NCBI GenBank assembly: GCA_902472315.1
Contig: CABRNM010000001.1
Span: 124,001-188,000, forward strand
Direction of reading: 5' to 3'
DNA length: 64,000 nucleotides
Source of the DNA: an uncultured Collinsella sp.
Lineage (GTDB): Bacteria > Actinomycetota > Coriobacteriia > Coriobacteriales > Coriobacteriaceae
Numbering within the stretch: position 1 is the first letter of the stretch; each line of letters opens with the position of its first letter. Under the pieces are notes generated by a model. That model was not told the DNA's origin and searched no databases. It saw only the letters and a program-made list of their open reading frames with translations. Positions 16,535 to 25,439 of this stretch are shown piece by piece. Both the position numbers and the translations under genes were made by a program.

Positions 16535-19201
16535 ATGACACCTCTCGCAAAACGTCTCCCGCGCGAGCTGCGCCGCAATATCGGCAAGTATCTGGGCATC
16601 TTTTTGCTTATGTGCGGAAGCATCGCCCTTACCTCGGGCTTTTTGCTCGCAGCGCATTCCATCGGTTGCCTTATCGACGACATGCGCGATGCGTACACGA
16701 TTGAGGACGGCCGCGTGACCACCTCTTTCGAGGCCACCAAAGACCAGCTCAAGGCAGCCGAGGGTGCAGCCGGCGACGTCGGCGGCGTCACGCTCTACAA
16801 GAACTTCTCCATCGACGCCATCATCAAAAAGGCGTCCGGCGACGACGGCACCAAGCGCACGCTGCGCACCTATGCGCACCGCACCAAGGTCGATATCGCG
16901 TCCTACTGTGAGGGCAAGGAGCCCAAGACGGACGATGAGGTGGCAATCGACCGTGTCTTCGCCACCAACAACGATCTCGCCGTGGGCGATAAGGTCGAGC
17001 TCGAGGGTCGCACCTACACCATCTGCGGCATCATGACTCAACCCGATAGCCAGGCGCTGTTCCTCAACAACTCCGACTTTACGGTGAACACCATCACCTA
17101 TGGCGTGGCCGAGGTCACCGACGCTGGCTTTGCCGCGCTCGAGGACGTCGGCGGCGCGCCCGCCTACACCTACTCCTTTACCTTTACCGATCGCGACCTC
17201 CCCACCGCGGACCGCATCGATGCGGAGCAGGATATGGTCGAGGCGCTGACCGATGCCGATACGCGCGTGGACGATCTGATCGACGCCGATTCCAACCAGG
17301 GTATTGGCTACGCGCGCGACGACGTGGACGGCGACTCTATGATGTGGATGACGCTGCTCGACATCATCATCGTGATCATGGCGTTCGTCTTTGTGGTCCT
17401 TACCGACGCCACCATCGAGGAGGAGAGCGCCATCATTGGCACACTGCTCGCCAGCGGCTATCGCCGTCGCGAGATCGTGCTGCACTACCTTGCGCTTCCC
17501 GCCATCGTGGGCGTGCTCGCAGCGCTTTTGGGCACTGCGCTCGGCGTTGTGTTCTTTACCGAGCCCATGCGCAGCCTCTATTACGGTTCGTACAGCCTGC
17601 CGCCCTTCCAGGTGTACTGGAGCTGGGAGATCTTTGTGAAGTGCGCCGTGGTTCCCGCCGCCGCGCTCATCCTCATCACGCTGGTGGGCCTGCTTCGCAA
17701 AATGGGCAAGACGCCGTTGCAATTCCTTCGTCACGAGGCGAGCGGCAAATCGGGTACCAAGTGCGGCCTGCAGCTGCCGGAGCGCATGGGCTTTGTTTCC
17801 CGCTTCCGCCTGCGTATCTTCCTGCGCAACCTGGGCAACTTCGCCACGCTCTTCGTGGGCATTGCATTTGCGTCGCTGCTGATGCTTTTTGGCCTGGCGA
17901 TTCTGCCCACGATGACGCACTACGCGGACAACCTGAAGACGAGCCTGGTCGCCGAGCACCAGTACACGCTCAAGGCGCCGCTGGAGCTCGAGGGCACCGC
18001 CGAGGAGCGCGAGCAGTGGTCGGCACTCGAGCGCTTGCAGTCGGTTGACGGCGCGCTCCTCACCGCCGCCCAGGATGCCGATGACGAGCTTGACGACGCG
18101 GCCGATGCGGCGCAGGCGGCAGCCGATGCTGCGACCGCATCTCCGTCTGCCGAGAGCCTGACCGCAGCGCAGGACGCGCTTGCCAAGGTCCAGGACAAGA
18201 AGGATGCGCTTTATGCGCGCCTCGATGATCTTGCCGATGCCCTCGGCTGCGACCGTGACGAGGCTATCGACCTGATCGACAAGGCCTCTAAGATCGACAC
18301 TGACAACGACGATATCCACCCGGTCAATACGACCGACAACGGCGCGGGCGCAATCGCGCAGGCCGAGAAATACGCCGTTTACCAGCTGCAATACGACCGC
18401 GGCGATGGTAATGGCGAGGAGACGATTTCCGTCTACGGCATTTCATCCGATTCGCGCTATTGGAAAGACCTCAACGTCGGCGATGGACGCGTCGTCTTTG
18501 GCGGCGGTCTGCTCGATAAGTTTGGCTGGAGCAAGGGCCAGAAGGTCACGCTCGGCGACAAGTACGAGGGCGAGCATTATTCCCTTGAGTACGCGGGCAA
18601 GGACTGTGCCTGGGGCTCCAAGTCGGACATGAATATCTATATGAGTATCGACGACTTTAACGAGCTGTTCGACAACGACGCCGCCTACTTTAACGGCTAT
18701 GTGAGCGACGAGAAGCTCGATCTCGATGCTCGTTACTTTGCCGGCGACACCACGCCCGACGACATGCGCGCCGTGGGCGACCAGTTTATCGGCATGATGA
18801 GCAAAATGATCGGAATGATGGTTGGGCTCGCGGTGTTTATCTTCCTGCTGTTTATGTACCTGCTGACCAAGGCTGTGATCGACCACAGCGCCCGGTCGAT
18901 CAGCTACATGAAAGTCTTTGGCTATCGCGATAGCGAGATCTCGCATCTGTACATCCGCTCGATCACGCTGTGCGTGGTGGCGTCGCTCGTGCTGAGTCTG
19001 CCGGTCATTATCGGCTCGCTCACGGCCATCTTCCGCTCGATGCTGCTCGCCTACAACGGCAATATCGAGATCTACGTGCCCGCTTGGTCCATGGTTGCAT
19101 GCGTCGGCATTGGCTTTGCGACCTACCTGGTCGTGGCGCTGCTACACACGCGTTCTATCACGCGCGTGAGCCTGGCCGAGGCCCTCAAAGTCCAAGAGTA
19201 G
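16535..19201 (+). CDS. FtsX-family ABC permease with two FtsX domains
   Basis: An 888-residue permease. A first membrane helix (~20-45) is followed by a MacB_PCD-like extracytoplasmic domain (~50-265), three helices (~270-400) and a fourth near 430. A second large extracytoplasmic region follows, with an Ala/Asp-rich coiled coil around 510-570, and three helices lie at the end (~755-880). This is the 8-10 TM layout of peptide or lipoprotein handling exporters in Gram-positives. It starts 8 nt after the ATPase stop. No dedicated two-component genes adjoin it. Confidence 0.88.
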   Translation: MTPLAKRLPRELRRNIGKYLGIFLLMCGSIALTSGFLLAAHSIGCLIDDMRDAYTIEDGRVTTSFEATKDQLKAAEGAAGDVGGVTLYKNFSIDAIIKKASGDDGTKRTLRTYAHRTKVDIASYCEGKEPKTDDEVAIDRVFATNNDLAVGDKVELEGRTYTICGIMTQPDSQALFLNNSDFTVNTITYGVAEVTDAGFAALEDVGGAPAYTYSFTFTDRDLPTADRIDAEQDMVEALTDADTRVDDLIDADSNQGIGYARDDVDGDSMMWMTLLDIIIVIMAFVFVVLTDATIEEESAIIGTLLASGYRRREIVLHYLALPAIVGVLAALLGTALGVVFFTEPMRSLYYGSYSLPPFQVYWSWEIFVKCAVVPAAALILITLVGLLRKMGKTPLQFLRHEASGKSGTKCGLQLPERMGFVSRFRLRIFLRNLGNFATLFVGIAFASLLMLFGLAILPTMTHYADNLKTSLVAEHQYTLKAPLELEGTAEEREQWSALERLQSVDGALLTAAQDADDELDDAADAAQAAADAATASPSAESLTAAQDALAKVQDKKDALYARLDDLADALGCDRDEAIDLIDKASKIDTDNDDIHPVNTTDNGAGAIAQAEKYAVYQLQYDRGDGNGEETISVYGISSDSRYWKDLNVGDGRVVFGGGLLDKFGWSKGQKVTLGDKYEGEHYSLEYAGKDCAWGSKSDMNIYMSIDDFNELFDNDAAYFNGYVSDEKLDLDARYFAGDTTPDDMRAVGDQFIGMMSKMIGMMVGLAVFIFLLFMYLLTKAVIDHSARSISYMKVFGYRDSEISHLYIRSITLCVVASLVLSLPVIIGSLTAIFRSMLLAYNGNIEIYVPAWSMVACVGIGFATYLVVALLHTRSITRVSLAEALKVQE

Positions 19202-19227
19202 TCGTTTAAGAACGTCCCCAACGACTC
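19202..19227. repeat. REP-like repeat (GTCCCCAATGAC family), copy 2
   Basis: GTCGTTTAAGAACGTCCCCA then ACGAC; it begins directly after the FtsX permease stop and shares its core with the copies at 15691 and 52073. GTCGTT/AACGAC keep complementarity though the bases differ from copy 1. Confidence 0.75.
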
Positions 19228-19311
19228 GGTTTCGCGCTTGACTTTGACCCTACTTCAGCGGGTACCATCCTCTTATGTCTGTAACGCCATATAGACCGAG
19301 GGGATAGATCT

Positions 19312-20517
19312 ATGACCGCAACCGCACCCGCAGCACCGGCAAAGGTGTACTTTACCAACCTGCGCACGCATGCTCGCAAGAGCCAGCTCGACAAGCTCAA
19401 GCGCCTCATCCGTCACGCCGGTATCGAGCAGATCGACTTTGAGAACAAGTTCGTCGCCATCAAGATTCACTTTGGCGAGCTGGGCAATCTGAGCTTTTTG
19501 CGCCCCAACTACGCTCGCGCCGTCGCGGATGTCGTGAAGGAGCTGGGAGGCAAGCCCTTCCTCACCGACTGCAATACGCTCTATGTGGGTAGCCGCAAAA
19601 ACGCGCTCGAGCACATCGATACCGCCTACCAGAACGGTTTTACCCCGTATGCCACGGGCTGCCAGATCATCATCGCCGACGGCCTCAAGGGCACCGACGA
19701 GGCACTCGTCCCGGTCGAGGGCGGCGAGTACGTGCGCGAGGCCAAGATCGGTCAGGCTCTCATGGACGCCGATATCGTGATCAGCCTCACCCACTTTAAG
19801 GGCCATGAGCAGGCCGGCTTTGGCGGCGCCATGAAGAACCTGGGCATGGGAGGCGGCAGCCGTGCCGGCAAGATGGAGCAGCATGCCGCCGGCAAGCCGA
19901 ACGTCGCGACCGAGCACTGTGTTGGCTGCCGTGCCTGCGAAAAGGTCTGTGCGCACAACGCTATCTCGTTTGACGACACCCGCGAGCGCGAGCTTGCCAA
20001 CGGTAACACCCGCACGGTCCACGTGGCCGCCATCGACCACGATCGCTGCGTGGGTTGCGGCCGCTGCATCGGCGTGTGCAACCAGGACGCCATCAAGCCC
20101 GGCTATGACGCCGCGGCCGACGTGCTCAACTGTAAGATCGCCGAGTACACCAAGGCCGTCGTCGACGGCCGCCCGAGCTTCCACATTTCGCTCGCCATGG
20201 ACATTAGCCCCAACTGCGACTGCCATCCCGAAAACGACACGCCCATCGTCAACGATATCGGCATGTTCGCGAGCTTCGACCCGGTCGCCATCGACCAGGC
20301 CTGCGCCGACGCCGTCATGGCATCCGAGCTGCTGCCCAACACCGAGCTCACCGATAGCGCGGCCAAGATGGAGCACAACCACGAGCATCTGGAGGGCGAT
20401 CAGGCCAAGGACCCCTTCTGCATCACGCATCCCGACACCGACTGGCGCACCTGCATCGCGCACGCCGAGAAGATCGGCCTGGGCACGAGCAAGTACGAGC
20501 TCATCGAGGTCAAATAG
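19312..20517 (+). CDS. DUF362 domain protein with two [4Fe-4S] clusters
   Basis: A 401-residue protein. The DUF362 core (about 10-190 and 265-345) contains KIHFGELGNLSFLRP, SLTHFKGHEQAGFGGAMKNLGMG and a later NDIGMFASFDPVAIDQAC. Between the halves lie two bacterial ferredoxin motifs: Cys203-x2-Cys206-x2-Cys209-x3-Cys213 and Cys246-x2-Cys249-x2-Cys252-x3-Cys256. DUF362 iron-sulphur proteins are frequent in anaerobes and are thought to be redox proteins; the partner is not known. SD GAGGGG precedes the ATG. TTGACT at 19238 and TACCAT at 19263 could be its promoter, though with a long 19-nt spacer. Confidence 0.85.
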   Translation: MTATAPAAPAKVYFTNLRTHARKSQLDKLKRLIRHAGIEQIDFENKFVAIKIHFGELGNLSFLRPNYARAVADVVKELGGKPFLTDCNTLYVGSRKNALEHIDTAYQNGFTPYATGCQIIIADGLKGTDEALVPVEGGEYVREAKIGQALMDADIVISLTHFKGHEQAGFGGAMKNLGMGGGSRAGKMEQHAAGKPNVATEHCVGCRACEKVCAHNAISFDDTRERELANGNTRTVHVAAIDHDRCVGCGRCIGVCNQDAIKPGYDAAADVLNCKIAEYTKAVVDGRPSFHISLAMDISPNCDCHPENDTPIVNDIGMFASFDPVAIDQACADAVMASELLPNTELTDSAAKMEHNHEHLEGDQAKDPFCITHPDTDWRTCIAHAEKIGLGTSKYELIEVK

Positions 20518-20566
20518 CGCCTATCTATTGGACAAAACAAGCGCCTTTGTAGCGTTAGTTGAGCAA

Positions 20567-20602
20567 AAGCCGCCCGTGAGCACAGCGCTCGCGGGCGGCT
20601 TT
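20567..20602 (+). terminator. Terminator-like hairpin after the DUF362 gene
   Basis: A 15-nt arm beginning AAGCCGCCCG pairs with GCTCGCGGGCGGCTT, with one or two mismatches near a 5-nt loop. The tail is TTTCC, so termination may be partial. Confidence 0.65.
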
Positions 20603-20603
20603 C

Positions 20604-20727
20604 CGGAAGTATGCGGCAAATTTCGAGACCGCCGAACACACGACATTTTTTGGCAACAAAACCCCTGATTAATTGTTGGTAAAACTGTGGTCTGGTCGGC
20701 AGTTCCAGATTTTGCCGCATACTTCCG
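20604..20727. repeat. Long-armed inverted-repeat element E3
   Basis: Perfect 17-bp outer arms CGGAAGTATGCGGCAAA (20604-20620) and complement (20711-20727). Pairing extends inward with mismatches to about 20636/20694. The interior is AT-rich with two runs, TTTTTTGG and CAACAAAACCCC. Its size and layout resemble E1 and E2, but the arm sequence is different. It lies between convergent genes. Confidence 0.75.
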
Positions 20728-20768
20728 AAAATAGGGGGTCAGATAAAGCCTCAGACGTTGCTATTCGC

Positions 20769-21734
20769 CTAAAAATACTCGTCGAGGAAGTTGTTGACTG
20801 TGTTCCAGTAGAGCTCGGGGTCAACTTGCGCACTCTTGGCGTGGGTGGCGCCATGGATGGTGAGCTTTTGCTTGACCTTGCTGGCGCACGCGTCGTAGTT
20901 TTGGTCGAGCATGCTGTACGGCACAAAGGTGTCCTGGTCGCCGTGGATAAACAGCATGGGAACCGTCGCGTGTTTGAGTTGCTCCACACTGCTCGCCGTA
21001 TGAAAGTCGTAGCCCGCGCGCACGTTGCACACCAAGTTTGCTACATCGAGCAAGGGAAAGCTGGGCAGGCCGAACACGTCCTTGAGTTGCAGGGAAAACT
21101 CGTCCCAAACACTCGTATAACCACAGTCCTCGATAATGCATTTTACGTTTGCGGGTAGAGATTCCCCCGCGACGTTCATGGCAGTTGCTGCACCCATCGA
21201 CTCGCCAAAGACCAGGATGCGCGCCTCGGGGTCGGCCGCAACGATCCGCCCAATCCATGCAACGATATCGAGCCGCTCGGGCCAGCCCATGCCGATATAG
21301 TCGCCGCCGGAGCGCTCGTGGGCGCGGGCGGCAGGCGCGAGCACGTTCATGCCGCGGTCGTGGAATCGCTTGACGTATCGGGCCATGCCGATGGGCTCGT
21401 TGGTATATCCATGCAGGCAGACGGCGTAATCGTGGGTGTTCTCCGAGGCGGCAAAAAACCAAGCGGCGAGCTCGGTTCCGTCATCTGCGGTGAGGCTGCT
21501 GCTCTTGCGGTTTTCTTTAAACCATGCCCGCGCCTCGGTGTCCTCGGCATCCGGCTGCTCGCCTTCTTTGTCGTTCTTGCTATCCTGCATCATCTTCATG
21601 GTGTACGGCGCTTGGGGATTCAGCGCGAAGTCAAACAGAAAGTTGCCGGCAAATCCGAGCAGCACAACGACAACCACCAGTGCAACGATGCCGGCCATCT
21701 TGAGCTTTCGATGGGAACGTGCGTTTTGAGCCAT
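20769..21734 (-). CDS. Membrane-anchored alpha/beta hydrolase
   Basis: A 321-residue protein with one N-terminal membrane helix (~13-35). The alpha/beta-hydrolase fold follows: CLHGYTNEP near the oxyanion region, nucleophile elbow GESMGAA, and a late HGDQDTFVPY Asp plus GATHAKSA His completing a Ser-Asp-His triad. Similar proteins are annotated as BAAT/bem46-like or S9-type peptidases and esterases. It probably faces the outside. GGAG precedes the ATG. The substrate cannot be told from sequence. Confidence 0.85.
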   Translation of the reverse strand: MAQNARSHRKLKMAGIVALVVVVVLLGFAGNFLFDFALNPQAPYTMKMMQDSKNDKEGEQPDAEDTEARAWFKENRKSSSLTADDGTELAAWFFAASENTHDYAVCLHGYTNEPIGMARYVKRFHDRGMNVLAPAARAHERSGGDYIGMGWPERLDIVAWIGRIVAADPEARILVFGESMGAATAMNVAGESLPANVKCIIEDCGYTSVWDEFSLQLKDVFGLPSFPLLDVANLVCNVRAGYDFHTASSVEQLKHATVPMLFIHGDQDTFVPYSMLDQNYDACASKVKQKLTIHGATHAKSAQVDPELYWNTVNNFLDEYF

Positions 21735-21920
21735 GCGGTATTCTCCTATAAGATGTTAATAGGTCAACATTTAATGCAAGCGCATTATGGACGTTCGCCG
21801 TTGATGCGTCAACAGGCAAAGAATGGGTAAACAAAGGGTCACGTATGGTGCAAATTTCGCACGTACCTAGACGCTTTGATATAGTGTTGAGAACTCTTTA
21901 CGTTGGAGGATGTAACCGGC

Positions 21921-22604
21921 ATGTCCGATTCGAGCGACAGTTCTAAGCCGCGACCCAAGACCGCGGCCGTTCCACACTACACGGTGGGCGAGGAGATCAT
22001 GAACTCCGTCACCCATGGTGTCGGCTGCCTGCTGGGTATCGCGGGCCTGGTACTCCTGATCGTATTTGCTGCCCTGCGCGGCGGAGGCCCGGCCCACATG
22101 GCCGCGGCGATTGTCTATGGTGTCAGCATTATCCTCGAATACCTTGCCTCCACGCTCTACCATGCGATTCAGCCCGCTCGCGCCAAGCGCGTGTTTCGCA
22201 TTATCGACCACAGCTGCATCTACCTGCTCATAGCCGGCAGCTATACGCCGTTTTGTCTCATCACGCTCGCAAACGACGGCGGTCCTATGCTGTTCTTTGC
22301 CGTATGGGCCATCGCCATTATCGGCATCGCCCTCGAGTGCTTTATGCGCGAGCGTCAACCGCACTGGGTAAGTGGCCTGGTCTACCTGCTGATGGGCTGG
22401 CTCGTTGTCTTTAAGCTGCCCGAACTTGTGGCACTGCTCAACCCCGTGGCGCTTGCCCTGCTCGCCGTCGGCGGCGTGTGCTACACCGCGGGCGTGCCGT
22501 TCTATATCGCCAAAAACGTGCGCTATCTGCACAGCGTGTTTCACCTGTGGGTGCTCGCCGGCAGCATCTTCCAGTTCATGGCGGTGATCCTCTTCGTAAT
22601 CTAG
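21921..22604 (+). CDS. Hemolysin III family membrane protein (YqfA/PAQR-like)
   Basis: A 227-residue seven-helix protein of the HlyIII/PAQR family. It has EEIMNSVTHGVGCLLG at the start of helix 1, STLYHAI after helix 2, RIIDHSCIYLLIAGSYTPF with the conserved Asp and His, and a late SVFHLWVLAGSIFQF. These His/Asp residues form a metal site in PAQR hydrolases. The ATG is preferred over a TTG six codons earlier that lies inside the GGAGG site. TATAGT at 21880-21885 may be its -10. Confidence 0.88.
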   Translation: MSDSSDSSKPRPKTAAVPHYTVGEEIMNSVTHGVGCLLGIAGLVLLIVFAALRGGGPAHMAAAIVYGVSIILEYLASTLYHAIQPARAKRVFRIIDHSCIYLLIAGSYTPFCLITLANDGGPMLFFAVWAIAIIGIALECFMRERQPHWVSGLVYLLMGWLVVFKLPELVALLNPVALALLAVGGVCYTAGVPFYIAKNVRYLHSVFHLWVLAGSIFQFMAVILFVI

Positions 22605-22711
22605 CGACCACGCCAGCGCCCGTGCCCCCGCTCGGTCGCCAGCGCAATTGCCGTATCCGTCATCAACGTTTTACCCTGACGCCCGAATCTTGGAGGTTCG
22701 AGAAACTCCCG

Positions 22712-24085
22712 ATGGACATAACCATCTCCCTTATCACTACCCTCGTTTTAACCCTCATCAACGGCTACTTCTCTATGTCCGAGATGGCGCTCACCACGGC
22801 AAAGCGCGCCGTGCTGGAGCACGAGGCCGAGGAAGGCGACAAGCGTGCCGAGCGCGCCATTAAGCTGGCTGCCGATTCCGACCAGCTGCTCGCCACCATC
22901 CAGGTCGCCATCACGCTCGTGGGCTTTGCCTCGTCCGCCGTCGCCTCGACGAGCCTGTCCGACCCGCTTGCCACGTGGCTCATGAGCTTTGGCATCGCGC
23001 CGCTCTCTGCCATCGCGCGCGGCCTGGCGCCGGTCATCATCACCGTCGCCGTCGCCTTTGTGTCCATCGTAATTGGCGAGCTTGTGCCCAAGCGCATTGG
23101 TCTGGCCAATGCCGAAGGCGTATCCAAGCAGGTCGTGGGGCCGCTTTCGGTGTTTCAAAAGATCGCCCGTCCGCTCGTGTGGCTGACCGGCGCTTGCTCC
23201 GATGGTCTGGCCCGCATCCTGCGCATCAAGAGCGCTGACGACCGCCAAAACGTCTCGGAGGAAGAGATCAAGTACATGGTCTCGGAGCAGGACGACCTGC
23301 TCGACGAGGAAAAGCGTATGATTCACGAAATCTTCGACCTGGGCGACACCGTTGCCCGCGAGGTCATGGTGCCGCGCGTGGACACCACCATGTGCGAGGA
23401 CGACGAGACGGTCGCCGACGTGCTGTCCGCCATGCGCCAGACCGGCTTTAGCCGCATCCCCGTCTATCACGAGGATCCCGACAACGTCGCCGGCATCGCG
23501 CACATCAAGGACCTGATCCAGCCTTCGCTTGACGGCAAGGGCGACCAGCCCATCGCCGACTTTTTGCGCGACGCCACCTTTGTGCCCGACACCAAGGACA
23601 TCCTGCCGCTGCTGTCCGAGATGCAGACCTCGCACGACCAGATCGTGGTGGTCGTGGACGAGTACGGCGGCACGGCCGGCATCATCACCATCGAGGACAT
23701 CGTCGAGGAGATCGTGGGCGAGATCGAGGACGAGTTCGACCCCGACAACAAGTACCTCACGCGCCTTTCGCGCCGCGAGTGGCTCGTCGATGGGCGTTTT
23801 TCGTGCGATGACGCGATTGAGCTTGGTTGGCCGCTCGAGGAAAGCGATGATTATGAGACCATCGCCGGCTGGATTTTGGAGCTTTGCGACTCGGTGCCCG
23901 ACATCGGAGAGGTGTTTGAGGTTGCGGGGTACAAGTTTAAGGTGCAGTCGATGCGTGGCCAGCGCATCTCGCTCATTCGCGTGATCGCTCCGGCCGAAAC
24001 CGATAAGAAGGATTCCGAGTCCTCGGCAGATAAGCCGGCGGCGTCGGACGCGGGTTCTGCGGACCCGCACGACGGCGACGAGTAG
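22712..24085 (+). CDS. CNNM/CorC-type transporter (DUF21-CBS-CorC_HlyC)
   Basis: A 457-residue protein. The DUF21/CNNM membrane domain spans ~1-190 (SMSEMALTTAKR, then GELVPKRIGL). A CBS pair spans ~210-335 (VMVPRVDTTMCEDDE..., SRIPVYHEDPDNVAGIAHIKDL). A C-terminal CorC_HlyC domain spans ~355-435 with EYGGTAGIITIEDIVEEIVGEIEDEFD between. The acidic tail has low complexity. CNNM-family members export or balance Mg2+ and other divalent cations; the hemolysin label is historical. The start is taken at the first hydrophobic residue run; the nearest GGAGG is 16 nt away, which is long. Confidence 0.88.
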   Translation: MDITISLITTLVLTLINGYFSMSEMALTTAKRAVLEHEAEEGDKRAERAIKLAADSDQLLATIQVAITLVGFASSAVASTSLSDPLATWLMSFGIAPLSAIARGLAPVIITVAVAFVSIVIGELVPKRIGLANAEGVSKQVVGPLSVFQKIARPLVWLTGACSDGLARILRIKSADDRQNVSEEEIKYMVSEQDDLLDEEKRMIHEIFDLGDTVAREVMVPRVDTTMCEDDETVADVLSAMRQTGFSRIPVYHEDPDNVAGIAHIKDLIQPSLDGKGDQPIADFLRDATFVPDTKDILPLLSEMQTSHDQIVVVVDEYGGTAGIITIEDIVEEIVGEIEDEFDPDNKYLTRLSRREWLVDGRFSCDDAIELGWPLEESDDYETIAGWILELCDSVPDIGEVFEVAGYKFKVQSMRGQRISLIRVIAPAETDKKDSESSADKPAASDAGSADPHDGDE

Positions 24086-24109
24086 GGCAAGGAAGAGTAG
24101 GGGAGAGTT

Positions 24110-24913
24110 ATGGCAGGCCTGTTCAACATCCTTAAGGTCACCGTCAGCGAGGACAAGATCTGCGCGCACGTGCTGGTGAACCCCGGCATGCCGCTCATGA
24201 CCTCGGAGGACATCGAGGCCACGGCGCGCGTGTATTACCTGGTGCCCGCGATTGCCAAGCATCTGTGCCTGGGCGATTCCGGTCGCGAATTCCAGGACTG
24301 CATGGGCCAGACCGAGCTTTGCCATCTGCTGGAGCACGTGACAGTCGAGCTCATGAACGAGACCGGTCTCGCTGGCAGCATTTCGTGCGGCCGCACTCGC
24401 GTGAGCGAGCACGATGAGCGTGTCTTTGAGGTCGAGCTTTCGTGTCCCGACGACGCGCTGGCCATCGGCGCGCTGTCTTCGGCGACCTTTATGATGGATT
24501 GGGCCTATCTGCATGCCGACCAGCCCGCTCCCGATGTGGACGGTACGGTCGCGGGTTTGCGCAACCTGGTGCTGGGCATGCGTGCCGAGGCCGAGGGCAA
24601 GGACCCGCACGAGGCCGTCGCCGCCGCGAACGCCGAGGGCGAGCCTGGGAATGCGTCCGAGGGCGAGGCGCCTGCCGAGGCTGCCTCCGAGCCCGCGGAG
24701 CCCCAGGGCGTCCCGAGCTTTGACGACGAGCCGCAGGAGGTAATCGATACCGAGGGCGCGACCGCTGAGAGCCATGAGGCCCCCGCTGCCGTCTACGGTG
24801 GTGCGGCGACGGCTCCGGTTGCCCCCGCGCACGAGGGAACGCTGCCGCTCGTTGACGGCGCCGGCGAGGACCCGGCCGCCACGGTGGCCATGCCTGCCAT
24901 GCCGCAGGAGTAG
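24110..24913 (+). CDS. Stand-alone cyanophycin-synthetase N-domain-like protein
   Basis: A 267-residue protein. Residues ~60-150 (CHLLEHVTVELMNETG..., SCGRTRVSEHDERVFEVEL) resemble the N-terminal domain of cyanophycin synthetase CphA (family pattern HxxEHxxLELQ...GFGRTR...). The ATP-grasp and Mur-ligase domains of CphA are absent. The remaining ~100 residues are an acidic Ala/Glu/Pro-rich tail. It follows the CNNM gene by 24 nt. Neither amide-ligase chemistry nor cyanophycin genes are evident here, so function is unknown; the resemblance was made by eye. Confidence 0.5.
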   Translation: MAGLFNILKVTVSEDKICAHVLVNPGMPLMTSEDIEATARVYYLVPAIAKHLCLGDSGREFQDCMGQTELCHLLEHVTVELMNETGLAGSISCGRTRVSEHDERVFEVELSCPDDALAIGALSSATFMMDWAYLHADQPAPDVDGTVAGLRNLVLGMRAEAEGKDPHEAVAAANAEGEPGNASEGEAPAEAASEPAEPQGVPSFDDEPQEVIDTEGATAESHEAPAAVYGGAATAPVAPAHEGTLPLVDGAGEDPAATVAMPAMPQE

Positions 24914-24992
24914 GCTCACCCGCTTATCACCATCATGTACCTGCGCCTTTACCGTACGCAGATGAGCAAGACGGCAAGCGCTGTGCTGCGGG

Positions 24993-24998
24993 TATAAT
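24993..24998 (+). promoter_or_regulatory. -10 element upstream of the YtxH gene
   Basis: A perfect TATAAT 46 nt before the start codon. The -35 region is GC-rich and weak. Confidence 0.55.
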
Positions 24999-25043
24999 GG
25001 ACAGCATTCAAACGGTGGGCGCCGAGGTGCCCGCAGGAGAGGA

Positions 25044-25439
25044 ATGAACATGGGTAAGACTTTCAACTTTATCTCGGGTGCGCTCTTCGGCGCCGCCGCC
25101 GGTGCTATCATCGGCGTCGCCCTGGCTCCGCGCTCGGGCGCCGAGACCCGCGCCATGGCTGCCGATATCGCCAATGACGCCTGGGATAACATGCGCGACA
25201 CCTACGAGCATGGTGCCGAGGAGGCCCGCGCCGCGGTCAACGATTTTGGCCCGATGGTCGACGCCAAGACCGATGACCTGCGTGCCAAGGTTGACCTTGC
25301 CCGCGAGCGCATGGACCAGCTGCGCGAGCAGCTCAACGACGCCATCTCGGGCGGTAACGTGACGCCCGCCGCCGATGTCGTGGTCGAGAACGCCGTCGAG
25401 GCCGACGCTGAGGCCGCGGAGCCTTCGACCGAGGCATAA
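25044..25439 (+). CDS. YtxH-domain protein
   Basis: A 131-residue protein. One N-terminal hydrophobic helix with Gly-Ala packing (FISGALFGAAAGAIIGVALAP) is followed by RSGAETR and an amphipathic, charged helix rich in Ala, Asp and Arg. This is the YtxH/GvpP-like pattern of small membrane-tethered proteins, often tied to envelope stress. Its stop overlaps the next start (TAATG), so the two are coupled. AGGAGAGGA lies directly upstream; ATG at 25050 is an alternative start. Confidence 0.8.
   Translation: MNMGKTFNFISGALFGAAAGAIIGVALAPRSGAETRAMAADIANDAWDNMRDTYEHGAEEARAAVNDFGPMVDAKTDDLRAKVDLARERMDQLREQLNDAISGGNVTPAADVVVENAVEADAEAAEPSTEA

Noticed and set aside
20567..20727. A single long terminator
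   Set aside because: Two separate perfect hairpins are present; only the first has terminator geometry, and the second encloses about 90 nt.
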